Origin: Chryseobacterium viscerum
GTDB taxonomy: Bacteria; Bacteroidota; Bacteroidia; Flavobacteriales; Weeksellaceae
NCBI RefSeq assembly: GCF_025949665.1
Contig: NZ_JAPDFT010000001.1
Span: 1,364,001-1,428,000 of the forward strand
Direction: 5' to 3'
Length of the DNA: 64,000 bases
The position numbers were made by a program, and so were the translations under genes. The notes under the pieces are model-generated. The model was not told where the DNA came from and did no database searches. It was given only the letters and a program-made list of their open reading frames with translations. Position 1 is the stretch's first letter, and each line of letters opens with the position of its first letter. Of this stretch, positions 52,829 to 62,722 are shown piece after piece.

Positions 52829-53092
52829 TTATTTTTTAATTGTTTTTGTAGTTCCGTCCGTCATTTTTAAAATAATCAGGTATAATCCTGCTTTTACATC
52901 ATTCAGATACAATTGAGATTACGGTTTTTCAATTGTTTTAACCTGTTTTCTAATGTATCAGTAATAGAAAGTAATTGCTGCTGATGCAATATTTGTTTCC
53001 ACAGTGATTTGATTAGTTCCAGAGCAATTATCATTCTGTGGTTTTACAAAGATTGCAATGAACAAAAACAAATAAGGGAGTAATTTTTTCAT
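52829..53092 (-). pseudogene. Decayed small T9SS-secreted protein gene
   Basis: A start at 53092 gives a clear signal peptide (MKKLLPYLFLFIAIFVKPQ) and reads 44 codons to a TGA at 52958. After a further stretch with stops, another frame resumes YLNDVKAGLYLIILKMTDG and ends TTKTIKK at 52829, the typical end of a T9SS type A domain. The middle of the protein is missing. This is best explained as a secreted T9SS gene with a large internal deletion and frameshift. Confidence 0.65.
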
Positions 53093-53251
53093 AGAATTTA
53101 TGTGGTATATACTGAATTAAGATATTGTAAGTTCGTCATGTATTGTTGTTAATTTCTATTGTGGAGTTAAATCGTGAAATAATTTTCGGTCAAAAATAAT
53201 TGTTAATTGTGTAATGTAAGTGGTCTTTAATTGTTGAATTTGTGTTTTGTG

Positions 53252-53268
53252 TATATGATACGTAGGTA
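53252..53268 (+). promoter_or_regulatory. TATATGATACGTAGGTA motif before TPR-HTH gene
   Basis: It lies 60 bp before the ATG at 53328 and 21 bp upstream of TATAGTATTAATATT, the same layout as before copy 2. Confidence 0.55.
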
Positions 53269-53327
53269 TTTTGTCTGTTATTGAATTGTTATAGTATTAA
53301 TATTGCATGAAACTGTATGTAGTAATA

Positions 53328-54767
53328 ATGATAAAAAATCTAAGTTTTCTACTTTTTTTAATTTCTTCACTTTTTTACGCGCAACAAACTGAAGAAGAGC
53401 TGAAGAATATTCTTTTTGATATTGAATTTTGTACCTCGGGCCCAAAAGAAATAGAGAAAATTGAAAATATTATCACGATTTGCCGAATGAATTCCTACCA
53501 GGATTGTATTGCATTAGGGTATCTTAAGATTGCCAATATTTACAATAAAAACAATGATATTAAAAAAGCATTCTATTATATCGAAAAAGTGGAGAAAGAA
53601 AATCTGATCAGCGAAAAAACAGATTTTGAAGTTATCTTATATCTCAGTCTTTTAAAGTCTCTGCTTTATTATAATTTAGGAGAACGGGTAACTGCGCTGC
53701 GGCAGATGGATGAAATTTATGACAAGACTGTAGAGCAGAAAAATGCTTATTATACTTATCTGATCAATTGGCAGTATGCTGGCTTTTATAATGAAATGAA
53801 TGAGAGTAAAAAAGCATTGAGAAAAATTAAAACTGCCTATACATATTCCAAGATATACAGAGAAAATAAAAATAGCCGATATAAAATACACAAGACCAAA
53901 ATAGCATGGAGCTATATGACAACCCCTTATCTGGCTGCGGTATATGTTGATCTGGGAAAACTGGATTCAGCAAAAATATATGTGCAGGAATCCCTTGCCG
54001 ACCTTCAAAAAACAGATGATAAAGGGTTGTTGTATTTTACCTCGTTTCATGCAGCCAAATATTATAGGGCAATAAAAGACTTTGAAAATGTAAAGCATTA
54101 TCTATGGATATGTAAAAAAATTGCTAACCATCATTTTAAGGATGAATATCATCAAAAATCAGTGATCAATGAGCTGAAGACACTATATGAAGAATTAAAA
54201 GATAAAGATAGCACTGCTTTTTATGCGGATCAGTTGTTGGATATTCAAGCTGCCGGAGAACAGCAGAACTATGATTTAAAAGATCATATTGATAAGAGAG
54301 ATGATTTTGAAGTTAAAAATGAAAAAAAAATTACAGAAGAGCTTGTGATAATATTATTGGGGAGTATTGTAATATGTATTTTTTTCATATTTCTTTTTTT
54401 GTCTTACTATAGAAAATATAAAACCAGAAACCTGGATGAAATTAATGTATCTTATCAGTCGCCTGTACAGCAGTGTATTTTTGATGAGGTTATACAGCTT
54501 GCCAAAGAAAATAATTCTGAATTCTTAACCCGTTTCCATGAGTACTGTCCACGTTTTTCAGAAGAACTTCTTAAGATTTCTCCTTTAAAAATCTCGGAAA
54601 TAAGATTCAGTGCCTACATTTATCTGAACTTTTCTACAAAAGATATTGCCGGATATACCCACACTTCAATAAGAACCGTGCAGACCAAGAAATACAATCT
54701 GCGGAAAAAACTGAATATTCCTGGTGATATGGATATTTATGTATGGTTTTCCAAGCTATTGAAGTAA
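53328..54767 (+). CDS. TPR membrane-anchored LuxR-like regulator (copy 3)
   Basis: I chose the ATG at 53328 because it aligns with the start of copy 2 (an ATG at 53307 adds seven residues). The 479-residue protein has a signal peptide (to FYAQ), TPR helices, one membrane helix (VIILLGSIVICIFFIFLFL, about 337-356) and the same C-terminal helix-turn-helix with VQTKKYNLRKKLNIPGDMDIYVW. Copies 2 and 3, with related promoters and terminators, indicate tandem duplication. The sensor part is more diverged than the helix-turn-helix. Confidence 0.78.
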   Translation: MIKNLSFLLFLISSLFYAQQTEEELKNILFDIEFCTSGPKEIEKIENIITICRMNSYQDCIALGYLKIANIYNKNNDIKKAFYYIEKVEKENLISEKTDFEVILYLSLLKSLLYYNLGERVTALRQMDEIYDKTVEQKNAYYTYLINWQYAGFYNEMNESKKALRKIKTAYTYSKIYRENKNSRYKIHKTKIAWSYMTTPYLAAVYVDLGKLDSAKIYVQESLADLQKTDDKGLLYFTSFHAAKYYRAIKDFENVKHYLWICKKIANHHFKDEYHQKSVINELKTLYEELKDKDSTAFYADQLLDIQAAGEQQNYDLKDHIDKRDDFEVKNEKKITEELVIILLGSIVICIFFIFLFLSYYRKYKTRNLDEINVSYQSPVQQCIFDEVIQLAKENNSEFLTRFHEYCPRFSEELLKISPLKISEIRFSAYIYLNFSTKDIAGYTHTSIRTVQTKKYNLRKKLNIPGDMDIYVWFSKLLK

Positions 54768-54789
54768 AGCAATAGGTTTCAAAATAAAA

Positions 54790-54825
54790 AGAGACTACTT
54801 CATTCACGAAATAGCCTCTGTTTTT
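54790..54825 (+). terminator. Terminator after TPR-HTH copy 3
   Basis: Hairpin AGAGACTACTTCAT/ACGAAATAGCCTCT with three mismatches followed by TTTTT; clearly related to the hairpin at 52670. Confidence 0.7.
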
Positions 54826-54852
54826 AAATTAATATCCAGCTAATGCCAGTCA

Positions 54853-55290
54853 TTAATTTTTTATGGTGGAAATATGGATGCATTTTTGTCCGTTGAAATC
54901 TGCAAGTTCAATGTTGGTGATCATATCATTGTAAACCCGGGTAGTAGTATCATTAAATTGATATCCTTCAATAAACACGGGTCTGTCTTTAGGAAGATTA
55001 CTTTGTTCATTGAGCATTTCCAACGATAAACTATCAGGATAACCTTCATTTTTTTTAAACTTGATCTCTATTAAGCCGTTGTCAGCGAGATAATCAAACT
55101 TCTTTAAATGAGAAGGCAGACTGGCCTTGGTTTTATAAACGTTTACTTTTTCAATACCGTTTTTGTAAAGATCAAACATGCTGGCAGTTCCGATGGCATC
55201 ATTGTAAACAGCAAACCGTACGTTGCTGTTTTTCTGGGCCCAAAGTAAACCTGAAGAAATAATGAGGAATATATATAATAACTTTTTCAT
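54853..55290 (-). CDS. Small exported protein, unknown function
   Basis: The 145-residue protein has a signal peptide (to LLWAQ, residue 19) and a compact domain with NSNVRFAVYNDAIGTASMFDLYKNG near the start and a C-terminal FNGQKCIHISTIKN. No family recognised. It lies between the TPR-HTH copy 3 (convergent) and the type B surface-protein gene (same strand, about 50 bp upstream of its own 5' end), so it may be co-transcribed with the latter. Confidence 0.65.
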   Translation of the reverse strand: MKKLLYIFLIISSGLLWAQKNSNVRFAVYNDAIGTASMFDLYKNGIEKVNVYKTKASLPSHLKKFDYLADNGLIEIKFKKNEGYPDSLSLEMLNEQSNLPKDRPVFIEGYQFNDTTTRVYNDMITNIELADFNGQKCIHISTIKN

Positions 55291-55339
55291 AATAAAATAG
55301 ATGTTTAAATTTCCAACGATTTACTGTAGAGGGTTGGGA

Positions 55340-58162
55340 CTAATTCCTGTTTTTTACTACAACCCATCCCGTATATTTTATTGGAGTTTGTTTTGTATTG
55401 TTCTCATTCCAGCCCATATCAAACCAGTAGGTTCCGGTAGGTACTTTTTTGCCATCCATGGCTCCGTCCCATTTAAATCCGTTTAATTTACTTCCTACAT
55501 GAAGCTTACTTCCGTATCTGTCATAGATGCTGAACGTGAAATTATTTTTATTTGCCAAAGCAGAATAATCAAGGACGTCATTGATTCCATCACCGTTAGG
55601 AGTAATGATGTTGATCAGATTAGGAACCGTGATTTCTATCTGCAGAGGAGCACATTTGTATGAATCCCTTACGTAGAAAGTATGGCTTCCACGAGATATA
55701 TTGGTAAATATATTTTCATCCTGCCAGTTGATATTGTCCATCGAATACTGATAAGGTGCTGTTCCTGCAATTACGTTTAAAGTAACCGTATTATTGTTAA
55801 TAGTAATATCCGAAATAACAGGATTTTCAGAAGCATACACCTTCACCGTTTGTCTGGTGGTACATTCTCTGGTTTTCAGATCTACCCAATAGGTTCCAAC
55901 TCCTACATTTTTGATGGACTGGGTTGTCGCTCCCGTACTCCATTCATAAGAAGTAAAACCTGGCCCTGCATCTAATGTAGTAGTGTTTTCTATACAGATA
56001 ATCTTATCCTTCAATACTTCTGAGTACAGAGGAGGAATAACTGTAAGAGTTATTTCTGCAATTCTGTAACATCCGTTGGCATTGCTTACTTTAACGTAAA
56101 CCACACCAGTAGGCGCAATATAATTGGCTGGAGTCGGGATTTCGTTTGTTCCGTTGTGTGCATCAGTAGGAGACGGATAATACTGCTTAATAGTTCCAGG
56201 TTGCACATTAACTCCTGCTGATGTTAAATTAAATACCCCAAGTGCCGGATTAGAAGGCTGGAAGCATGATCTTAAGGCCGCATCTTTCACGATTGGGCTT
56301 TCAGAAACCGTTAATGTTAAAGTTACCTGTTCACAATCTGTAAAATCCGGGTTGTTTCCACAAAACTTATAAACAATAGTGTCAGTACCCAGATAACCGA
56401 AGTTTGGAACGTAATTAATCACTCCTGCTGTATCAATAGTAACAGTGCCATTTGCCGGAGGGGTAATAATAGTTACTGTACTTGGAACATAGGTTTGGGT
56501 AGAATTGGTAAATTCAGGTACTATAGTCTGGTATCCTTCACAAACAGTTATCGCTTTGGTAGACTCTTCAAGACAGGTGTAGACCTTATAAACCGGAGTA
56601 GTTGCCGGATTACAAGAGCTCACTGAAATTTTTACCGTATAATTCCCTGCAATCAGTGGAGTATAAGTATTGGCATTAGCTCCGGTAATAGGGTTTCCGT
56701 TAAGGAACCATTGGTAGGTATCATAACTGTCACTTACTTCCAGTACAATACCAGGAATACATTCTCCTGTCTTTTTGGAAATCAACGGAATAGAAGAGAA
56801 ACCAGCGAAGTATCCACCATATCCGGATGTACTGTATCCACCGTTAATACCCGCTGTTACAGCCTTATCAGAAACTACTGTTACATTTCCGGTAATGGAT
56901 GGGATAGCATAGGTTACCCAGCCGCTATTCCCCGTCAAGGCGAAAGGTCCTTCTGCAGCAGTGGGAGTATTTCCGTTTACCGTTACATTGGCTCCGGTTT
57001 CCGTTAAAATATTCAGTTTTACAATGGCTCCGGTTGGAACAGTACTTGTTACCCCCGGTCCCGTTGGCATTTCATTGATCTTCCCGATTTCTTCAATTTT
57101 TCGGGGAAGAAAACAGTTTAATGGCGGGATATAATTGAAACCACAGGTTGCACTGCTGTTATTCACAGAAACCATCTGATATAAATAGACATTTTTTGAA
57201 GTCGTAATAAACATATTAAAATGCCCGGAATTTCCCTGCTGAACATAATTGCTCCCTGAAATTCTGTAAAATTCACCACTATTGATAGTCGCAATAGGAG
57301 TGTTAGAACCATTGATGAATATTTGGGTATTGTTTTCTGTTCCTACAACGATACCACCTTCCAGATCGGCATTGGTAGATCTGGTTCTTACCATGGCAAA
57401 AGTGCTTCCAAGTCTATCTGTAGGTACAGCCTGATCAAGAATGGCATCCGATCCCGTACTGGTGTTGCTTCCAAAATTTCCATTAACATTTCCGTTGGTA
57501 AGGGTAATAGGTTTATCAGAAACAATTTTAGCTCCAATAAAAGCTGATAGGTTTTGACCATTGAGTCCAGGACCTCCGGCAAAAATAAATGATTGCCCTT
57601 TGTTGAGAGTAATGGTTTGCGAATGGGTGGTTGGTGTTCCTCCAAAAAATGTTACATTTCCATTCCATGTAACGGTTACTACCGTATTGTTTTCTGTTGC
57701 CAATATCCCTGCCGTGAAGTTATACAAGGTAAGTGTTGCGGTAGTAGGAGTTCCGGCTACATAAAATTCTTTGCCAATCCCGGCCTTTCCTTTACTTGTT
57801 ATAATTTCAGCGTGTGTAGTACTGCTTACCATTCTTAATGAACAGTAGAATGGCTTGGCACCTTGTACATATAAACCTTTATTAATAGTAGTAAATGCAT
57901 CTGTTGTAACATTGGCGGCTATATTGCCAATAGGTACCACAAATGTCTGAGGAGCGCCCTTACTGATGGTTACATTACCAATCGGAACATTGTTGCTGTT
58001 AATGGTAACAACAAAAGGAGTTGCAGAATCGGTAGAAAGATATAATGCCTGCGTATAACTTACAGAGGCGTAATAAGGTGCAAACCAGTGATCTGTATCT
58101 CTTTGAGCACAGGTTGGGATGCCTAATAATAAGAATAATAGACTAAATATAAAGCTTTTCAT
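55340..58162 (-). CDS. T9SS type B surface protein with IgGFc-binding-like domain
   Basis: The 940-residue protein starts at the ATG at 58162 (signal peptide to PTCAQ). Residues ~22-470 resemble the IgGFc-binding N-terminal domain: DHWFAPYYASVSY, LYLSTDSATPFVVTI, and later YLYQMVSVNNSSATCGFNYIPPL. Next come PKD-like/Ig-like beta repeats (about 475-850). The C-terminal type B (CHU_C) sorting domain has ITPNGDGINDVLDY, FSIYDRYGSKLH and GTYWFDMGW. It should be carried to the cell surface by T9SS and possibly stay attached through SprF-type proteins. Adhesion is the likely role. Confidence 0.88.
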   Translation of the reverse strand: MKSFIFSLLFLLLGIPTCAQRDTDHWFAPYYASVSYTQALYLSTDSATPFVVTINSNNVPIGNVTISKGAPQTFVVPIGNIAANVTTDAFTTINKGLYVQGAKPFYCSLRMVSSTTHAEIITSKGKAGIGKEFYVAGTPTTATLTLYNFTAGILATENNTVVTVTWNGNVTFFGGTPTTHSQTITLNKGQSFIFAGGPGLNGQNLSAFIGAKIVSDKPITLTNGNVNGNFGSNTSTGSDAILDQAVPTDRLGSTFAMVRTRSTNADLEGGIVVGTENNTQIFINGSNTPIATINSGEFYRISGSNYVQQGNSGHFNMFITTSKNVYLYQMVSVNNSSATCGFNYIPPLNCFLPRKIEEIGKINEMPTGPGVTSTVPTGAIVKLNILTETGANVTVNGNTPTAAEGPFALTGNSGWVTYAIPSITGNVTVVSDKAVTAGINGGYSTSGYGGYFAGFSSIPLISKKTGECIPGIVLEVSDSYDTYQWFLNGNPITGANANTYTPLIAGNYTVKISVSSCNPATTPVYKVYTCLEESTKAITVCEGYQTIVPEFTNSTQTYVPSTVTIITPPANGTVTIDTAGVINYVPNFGYLGTDTIVYKFCGNNPDFTDCEQVTLTLTVSESPIVKDAALRSCFQPSNPALGVFNLTSAGVNVQPGTIKQYYPSPTDAHNGTNEIPTPANYIAPTGVVYVKVSNANGCYRIAEITLTVIPPLYSEVLKDKIICIENTTTLDAGPGFTSYEWSTGATTQSIKNVGVGTYWVDLKTRECTTRQTVKVYASENPVISDITINNNTVTLNVIAGTAPYQYSMDNINWQDENIFTNISRGSHTFYVRDSYKCAPLQIEITVPNLINIITPNGDGINDVLDYSALANKNNFTFSIYDRYGSKLHVGSKLNGFKWDGAMDGKKVPTGTYWFDMGWNENNTKQTPIKYTGWVVVKNRN

Positions 58163-58213
58163 GCATTGCTGAATTTTGATCTTAAAAATTACGAATTCTT
58201 TTTTAAAAATCAA

Positions 58214-61200
58214 TTATGATTCTTTTATTAATTTTTTATGAACGGTTGTGTTTCCATCTTCGATCTCTATTATATATATACCGTTGATAAGGTTGCTCAC
58301 ATCAATAGCATTGTTCAGAATTATTCCTGTAGATATAAGTCTTCCAACAGCACTGTAGATTTTATATTTAGCTTTTGCACTTATATTTTTCACATACAAT
58401 ACCGAGCTTACCGGATTAGGATAAATATGAATGTCCGTTTGATTAAGAGAATTAGGAACCGTAGTTTTTGAGATTCGTACCGTGTAATCTTCCACTTCAC
58501 CATCTTTGAAACTCATACAGTTTACAGGAATCCCGTCTTTCTGTAATGCGACTCTCATTACTACATATTTCTGGTCTGTCAGGCTTATGAAAGCATCCTG
58601 AGGAACAGAAAAAGTAGTACTTGCTGTTGGATTTCCATTAGGTCCGTCTGCGAGAATTCTTTCACTGATGTCAAATTCTCCATTCCTGTTGAAATCAATC
58701 CAGATGACAACACCAGCATTGGTACCGGAACTTAAAGTCTTATCAATTGTAATATGGTTACCCGTTGACCCTTGAATCAAATCAATAAACTTCAAAGGAT
58801 TTCCTGTGAAATCTGAATAACTGGACGCAAGAGATTCATTGACCATTTCCTTATTGCCACTAGGCTTTACCGTAACTTTTGAAATGAATTCCGTTGTAGA
58901 GTTAGCTGCCGACATCGGGCAGTAGATTACAGTAGGAGTAGTGAAAAAATACAGTTTTGTGAAATTTCCGGGCATTCCGTTACAGATATTGGAAACCTGC
59001 ATTTCATATTTTGTAAGCTCCAGTAAACCGGTGATGGTGTAGGTATTGGTAGATACCACAACATCAGTCCAGCTTGGGATTCCGACTTTTCTGTATTTCA
59101 ACAGATAAGTAGCTCCCGGAAAAGAATCCCACAGGACCTCAGCGGTCGTTGGGGTGATTTGAGTAATGGTAAGTCCGGGAGGAGGGATTTCACAAATTCT
59201 TTCTGTGGTAAATGTTTTTGGATTAGACCACGGATTGGCAGCTGTTTCTCCGATACAGATATTGGCAACCTGTACTTCATAAGTTTTGAATGAATCAAGG
59301 TTTTGAATCGTATATGAATTGGCCGGCGGTTGAGGAACCGTTGGTGTATTCCATGGAATACTGCCTACCTCTCTCCATCTTAAAATATAGGAAGCACTCG
59401 GAACCACAGGATTCCAGGTGATCACTGCTGAAGAGGATGTTACATTGCTTATTGTCACAAACGGCGGGGTAGGATCACATCGAGTTGTAAATGTTTTTAT
59501 AGGAGTATAAGTTCCGATTCCTGTACCTCCGCAAACAGCGGCAATTCTTACTTCATAAACTGTAGCTGGTGTTAAAGCATTGATCGTTATTGGTGGATTT
59601 CCCCCTAAAACAGAAAGATTTAAAGTTGTCCAGGCAGAAGCCGGAGTCGTAACAGGTCTGTATTCAAGAATAAAAGCATTGTTATTAGCAGCTGCAGTCC
59701 AGTTTATATTTACCGAGTTATGCGTAATATTGGTGAATACTGGATTTCCGGGTGTCGTATTACTGCAGGGTCTTAATTTTACAGCATAATCTTCCACTTC
59801 ACCATTAGCTGCATCTGCACACATTACCGGAGCGCTGGTTCTTTTCATAACAACTCTCATGGTAGTCGTTAACGGACCTGTATAAACTGTTGCAGGAACA
59901 TCAAAAGTTGCTGTTATGGGAGTAGTTGTGCTGGCAGCAGAAGTCATTACTTTTTCAGCATCAGTGAAAACCCCATCTCTGTCCCAGTCAATCCATGCAT
60001 TGATGGCATCAGCGTACTGGGTGCCAACCCATTCTTTGGAAACCGATAATTGATTTCCCTGAGAACCAATTTCAAGATTGATAAGAGTTGCTGGTGTAGT
60101 ATAACTGATATAATTGGTTTGAACCGAAGTATTATCCATTATCGGAAAGTTGACAGGAGTAACTTTCACATTAGAAATAAAATCATTGGTGCCTGTTCCG
60201 GTCATGCTGCAATACGTTAACGGTGGAGTCGTAAAACTTATACTTGGAGAGAAAGCTCCCTGCGTACCATTACAGATTGTTGAAATTTGTACCTGGTAAG
60301 CTGTCTGCTCAGTAAGTCCGTTAATCGTATAAAAACTTTGTCCTGCCGGAAGAGTCTGTCCTGCCAGATTTGGAAGCCATGCTCCCGTGGTTCCCTGTCT
60401 CCATCTGATAACATAAGTTGCATTAGACGTAGGAATCCATGATATATATGCAGAATTATGGGTAAGATTATTGACTGCAATATTGGTAGGAGGGGCGGTG
60501 GTACAAGGTTGAAGATCGATAAATTTCACATAATAATCTTCAACTTCTCCATTACTAGTTAGCGATGCACAGGCATTGGCCGGAGTTAAAGAATACACAA
60601 TAACACGCATTTTTACTTTACTCGTGCCTGTATAAGCATTAGCAGGAACTGAAAAAACTGCAGTAACAGGAGTAGTGCTGGAATATCCAAGATTCATAAT
60701 CCTTTCCCCGCCAGGAGTTGTAGACGGATTATTATCAAAAATACCGTCGCCGTTAAAATCTATCCATGCATTGGTAGAATAGGTTCCTGATATAATAGAT
60801 CTTCCTACAGATAATGTATTATTGGTTGAGTTTCTAAGAAGAGTAACCGTTTTTGTAGGATCAGAAGAATAATCCGTATAAGTTGTTGGTCCTGAATTAT
60901 TACTGGTTAAAGGAACATTGGTGCCAATCATGGTAACATTGTTGATGTAACCATTTGTAACCGTTGCCGTTCCAGAATTACAATAAGTCAATGCAGGTGT
61001 TGTAAAATTGACCGGTGTAGAAAATGCTCCCTGTGTTCCGCAAATTGTTGCAACTTCTACTTCATATGGAGTCTGCTCAGTAAGAGAAGTAAGGGTTACG
61101 CTATTGGTAAAAGGAGTTGTGATATTGATGGTTTGCCAGGTAAGTGAAGGCGGTATTCTGTATCTTACAACATAAGTAGCATTCGCTGTTGCTGTCCAGG

Positions 61201-62722
61201 TAACATTTGCTGAAGTTGCCGTAATATTATTCACTGTAATATTGGCAGGTGGTGTATTGGTACAACTTGGTAATGTTGTTCCTGTTAGCTGTACTCTCGG
61301 AAGGACTGCGTATCGGCTTGTAGCAGTAGGAAGGTTCGAGGGATCCGGATTCGTGGTGGTATTGTAATAAATCATACCACGGTTGTTTCCGGCAGAATAG
61401 CTTCCCCAGTTTGCGGTACATGATGTACCTGTAGAATTTTCGTCAACACCTATTACTACATTGCTTACTCCATCCCACAAGAACGGAGTGCTTAAAGGAA
61501 TTTCTATCCAGGCACCTGCAGTCATTGCCGGTAAAGTACCAGAGTATACCTGCGTCAAAGAAGAAGAAGGTATCCAGCTTGTTGTAGTTGCAAAATCTGT
61601 CTGTGCAGTATTTCCCATATAGACTACCCATTGATTATAATTAGCCTGAGTAGCTGCTGTTGTGGAAACGAAGAATCTGATCGCTGTTATATAATTATTC
61701 GTTCCAACAGCTGCCCCAACTTCTGAAGCCATATAAATCTGCTGAGAATAATTAAATCCTGAACACGAATAAATGGGTAAAAAGGCATGAGTTGCCGTAC
61801 CTCCTCCAATCTGTCCGGGTGTAAAAGAATTACCTTCCACCCATGGCGATTTGTCTGTAGCTGAACAAACAGATCTTACCCACCAGTAATAAGCCGCTCC
61901 GGAAGTAAGTGAACTGATATTAGCACTTGTTCCCAGATTCGGAGTGCCGATAGTTGCTGCTGTAGGTGGAGTATTGTTTGTACTGTAATAATATTCATAG
62001 CCATTGGCGGGAGCCGGAGCTGGAGAAAGTGGAGCGGTCCAGTTAAGTGTAGCTGAGGTAGGTGCAATATTGGTTGCAGGGGAAGTAGTAGGTTCAAAAC
62101 ATGTTGGGGCCTGCATTACCTGAACTTCATCCAATAAGACATCATCATAGAAATTTGCATTTCCCGCTACATCTTTATCAACCGTAAATCTAAGTTGGAT
62201 CGTAGCTCCTGCATAGCTCGCTGCCAGAGCTACACCTACTGTTCTCCATTCTGGAGAATTGGTGTCGCTGGACCAGATCTGTACCCATCCGGAACCATTA
62301 TTGACAGCGAGTTTCAGCTCATTGTTGTCGGCATTGGGTACTGTGCCGTTAAGTGCTGTTAAATGGTCTTTAAACCATTCAAATTTGACATAAGGATTCG
62401 TTAATCCCGCCAGGTTTATCTGTGGACTTATAAGTTCCACAGTATGCTCACCGGTATAGGGTGTAGATGCGTCAACCCAGGCAAAAGTTCCTGCAGGTTT
62501 CCCTCCGTTTCCGGTGGCTCCATATCCGGCTGATCCTGAAAATTTCCACTTAACGTTAGCATTCGTAGAGGTTGAAGTGGGATTCTGGCTGGTCCAGCAT
62601 GTAGGAAGCGCCCCGGTACTGAATGACTGTAAAAATGGCACGGGAACAGGACCACAGGTCTGCCCCTGGACTTGGAATGTAAAAGTCAATAAAAATAAGA
62701 CAATGGGTAGAATTTTTCTCAT
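58214..62722 (-). CDS. Giant T9SS-secreted Fn3/GEVED adhesin-like protein
   Basis: The 1502-residue protein has a signal peptide (to FQVQGQ), a MAM/choice-of-anchor-like domain (about 25-200), and Fn3 domains (TSATLNWTAP, ITATSANVTW, HNSAYISWIP, HNSVNINWTAA, SSSAVITWNP, TTAEVLWDSF). It has three GEVED domains ending GEVEDYY (about 724), GEVEDYA (about 974) and GEVEDYT (about 1408). The type A T9SS domain (IHIYPNPVSSV to KKLIKES) forms the last ~80 residues. Such proteins are surface adhesins or enzyme scaffolds. No catalytic domain was seen. It is 51 bp upstream of the type B gene start, so the two may form an operon. Confidence 0.88.
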   Translation of the reverse strand: MRKILPIVLFLLTFTFQVQGQTCGPVPVPFLQSFSTGALPTCWTSQNPTSTSTNANVKWKFSGSAGYGATGNGGKPAGTFAWVDASTPYTGEHTVELISPQINLAGLTNPYVKFEWFKDHLTALNGTVPNADNNELKLAVNNGSGWVQIWSSDTNSPEWRTVGVALAASYAGATIQLRFTVDKDVAGNANFYDDVLLDEVQVMQAPTCFEPTTSPATNIAPTSATLNWTAPLSPAPAPANGYEYYYSTNNTPPTAATIGTPNLGTSANISSLTSGAAYYWWVRSVCSATDKSPWVEGNSFTPGQIGGGTATHAFLPIYSCSGFNYSQQIYMASEVGAAVGTNNYITAIRFFVSTTAATQANYNQWVVYMGNTAQTDFATTTSWIPSSSLTQVYSGTLPAMTAGAWIEIPLSTPFLWDGVSNVVIGVDENSTGTSCTANWGSYSAGNNRGMIYYNTTTNPDPSNLPTATSRYAVLPRVQLTGTTLPSCTNTPPANITVNNITATSANVTWTATANATYVVRYRIPPSLTWQTINITTPFTNSVTLTSLTEQTPYEVEVATICGTQGAFSTPVNFTTPALTYCNSGTATVTNGYINNVTMIGTNVPLTSNNSGPTTYTDYSSDPTKTVTLLRNSTNNTLSVGRSIISGTYSTNAWIDFNGDGIFDNNPSTTPGGERIMNLGYSSTTPVTAVFSVPANAYTGTSKVKMRVIVYSLTPANACASLTSNGEVEDYYVKFIDLQPCTTAPPTNIAVNNLTHNSAYISWIPTSNATYVIRWRQGTTGAWLPNLAGQTLPAGQSFYTINGLTEQTAYQVQISTICNGTQGAFSPSISFTTPPLTYCSMTGTGTNDFISNVKVTPVNFPIMDNTSVQTNYISYTTPATLINLEIGSQGNQLSVSKEWVGTQYADAINAWIDWDRDGVFTDAEKVMTSAASTTTPITATFDVPATVYTGPLTTTMRVVMKRTSAPVMCADAANGEVEDYAVKLRPCSNTTPGNPVFTNITHNSVNINWTAAANNNAFILEYRPVTTPASAWTTLNLSVLGGNPPITINALTPATVYEVRIAAVCGGTGIGTYTPIKTFTTRCDPTPPFVTISNVTSSSAVITWNPVVPSASYILRWREVGSIPWNTPTVPQPPANSYTIQNLDSFKTYEVQVANICIGETAANPWSNPKTFTTERICEIPPPGLTITQITPTTAEVLWDSFPGATYLLKYRKVGIPSWTDVVVSTNTYTITGLLELTKYEMQVSNICNGMPGNFTKLYFFTTPTVIYCPMSAANSTTEFISKVTVKPSGNKEMVNESLASSYSDFTGNPLKFIDLIQGSTGNHITIDKTLSSGTNAGVVIWIDFNRNGEFDISERILADGPNGNPTASTTFSVPQDAFISLTDQKYVVMRVALQKDGIPVNCMSFKDGEVEDYTVRISKTTVPNSLNQTDIHIYPNPVSSVLYVKNISAKAKYKIYSAVGRLISTGIILNNAIDVSNLINGIYIIEIEDGNTTVHKKLIKES

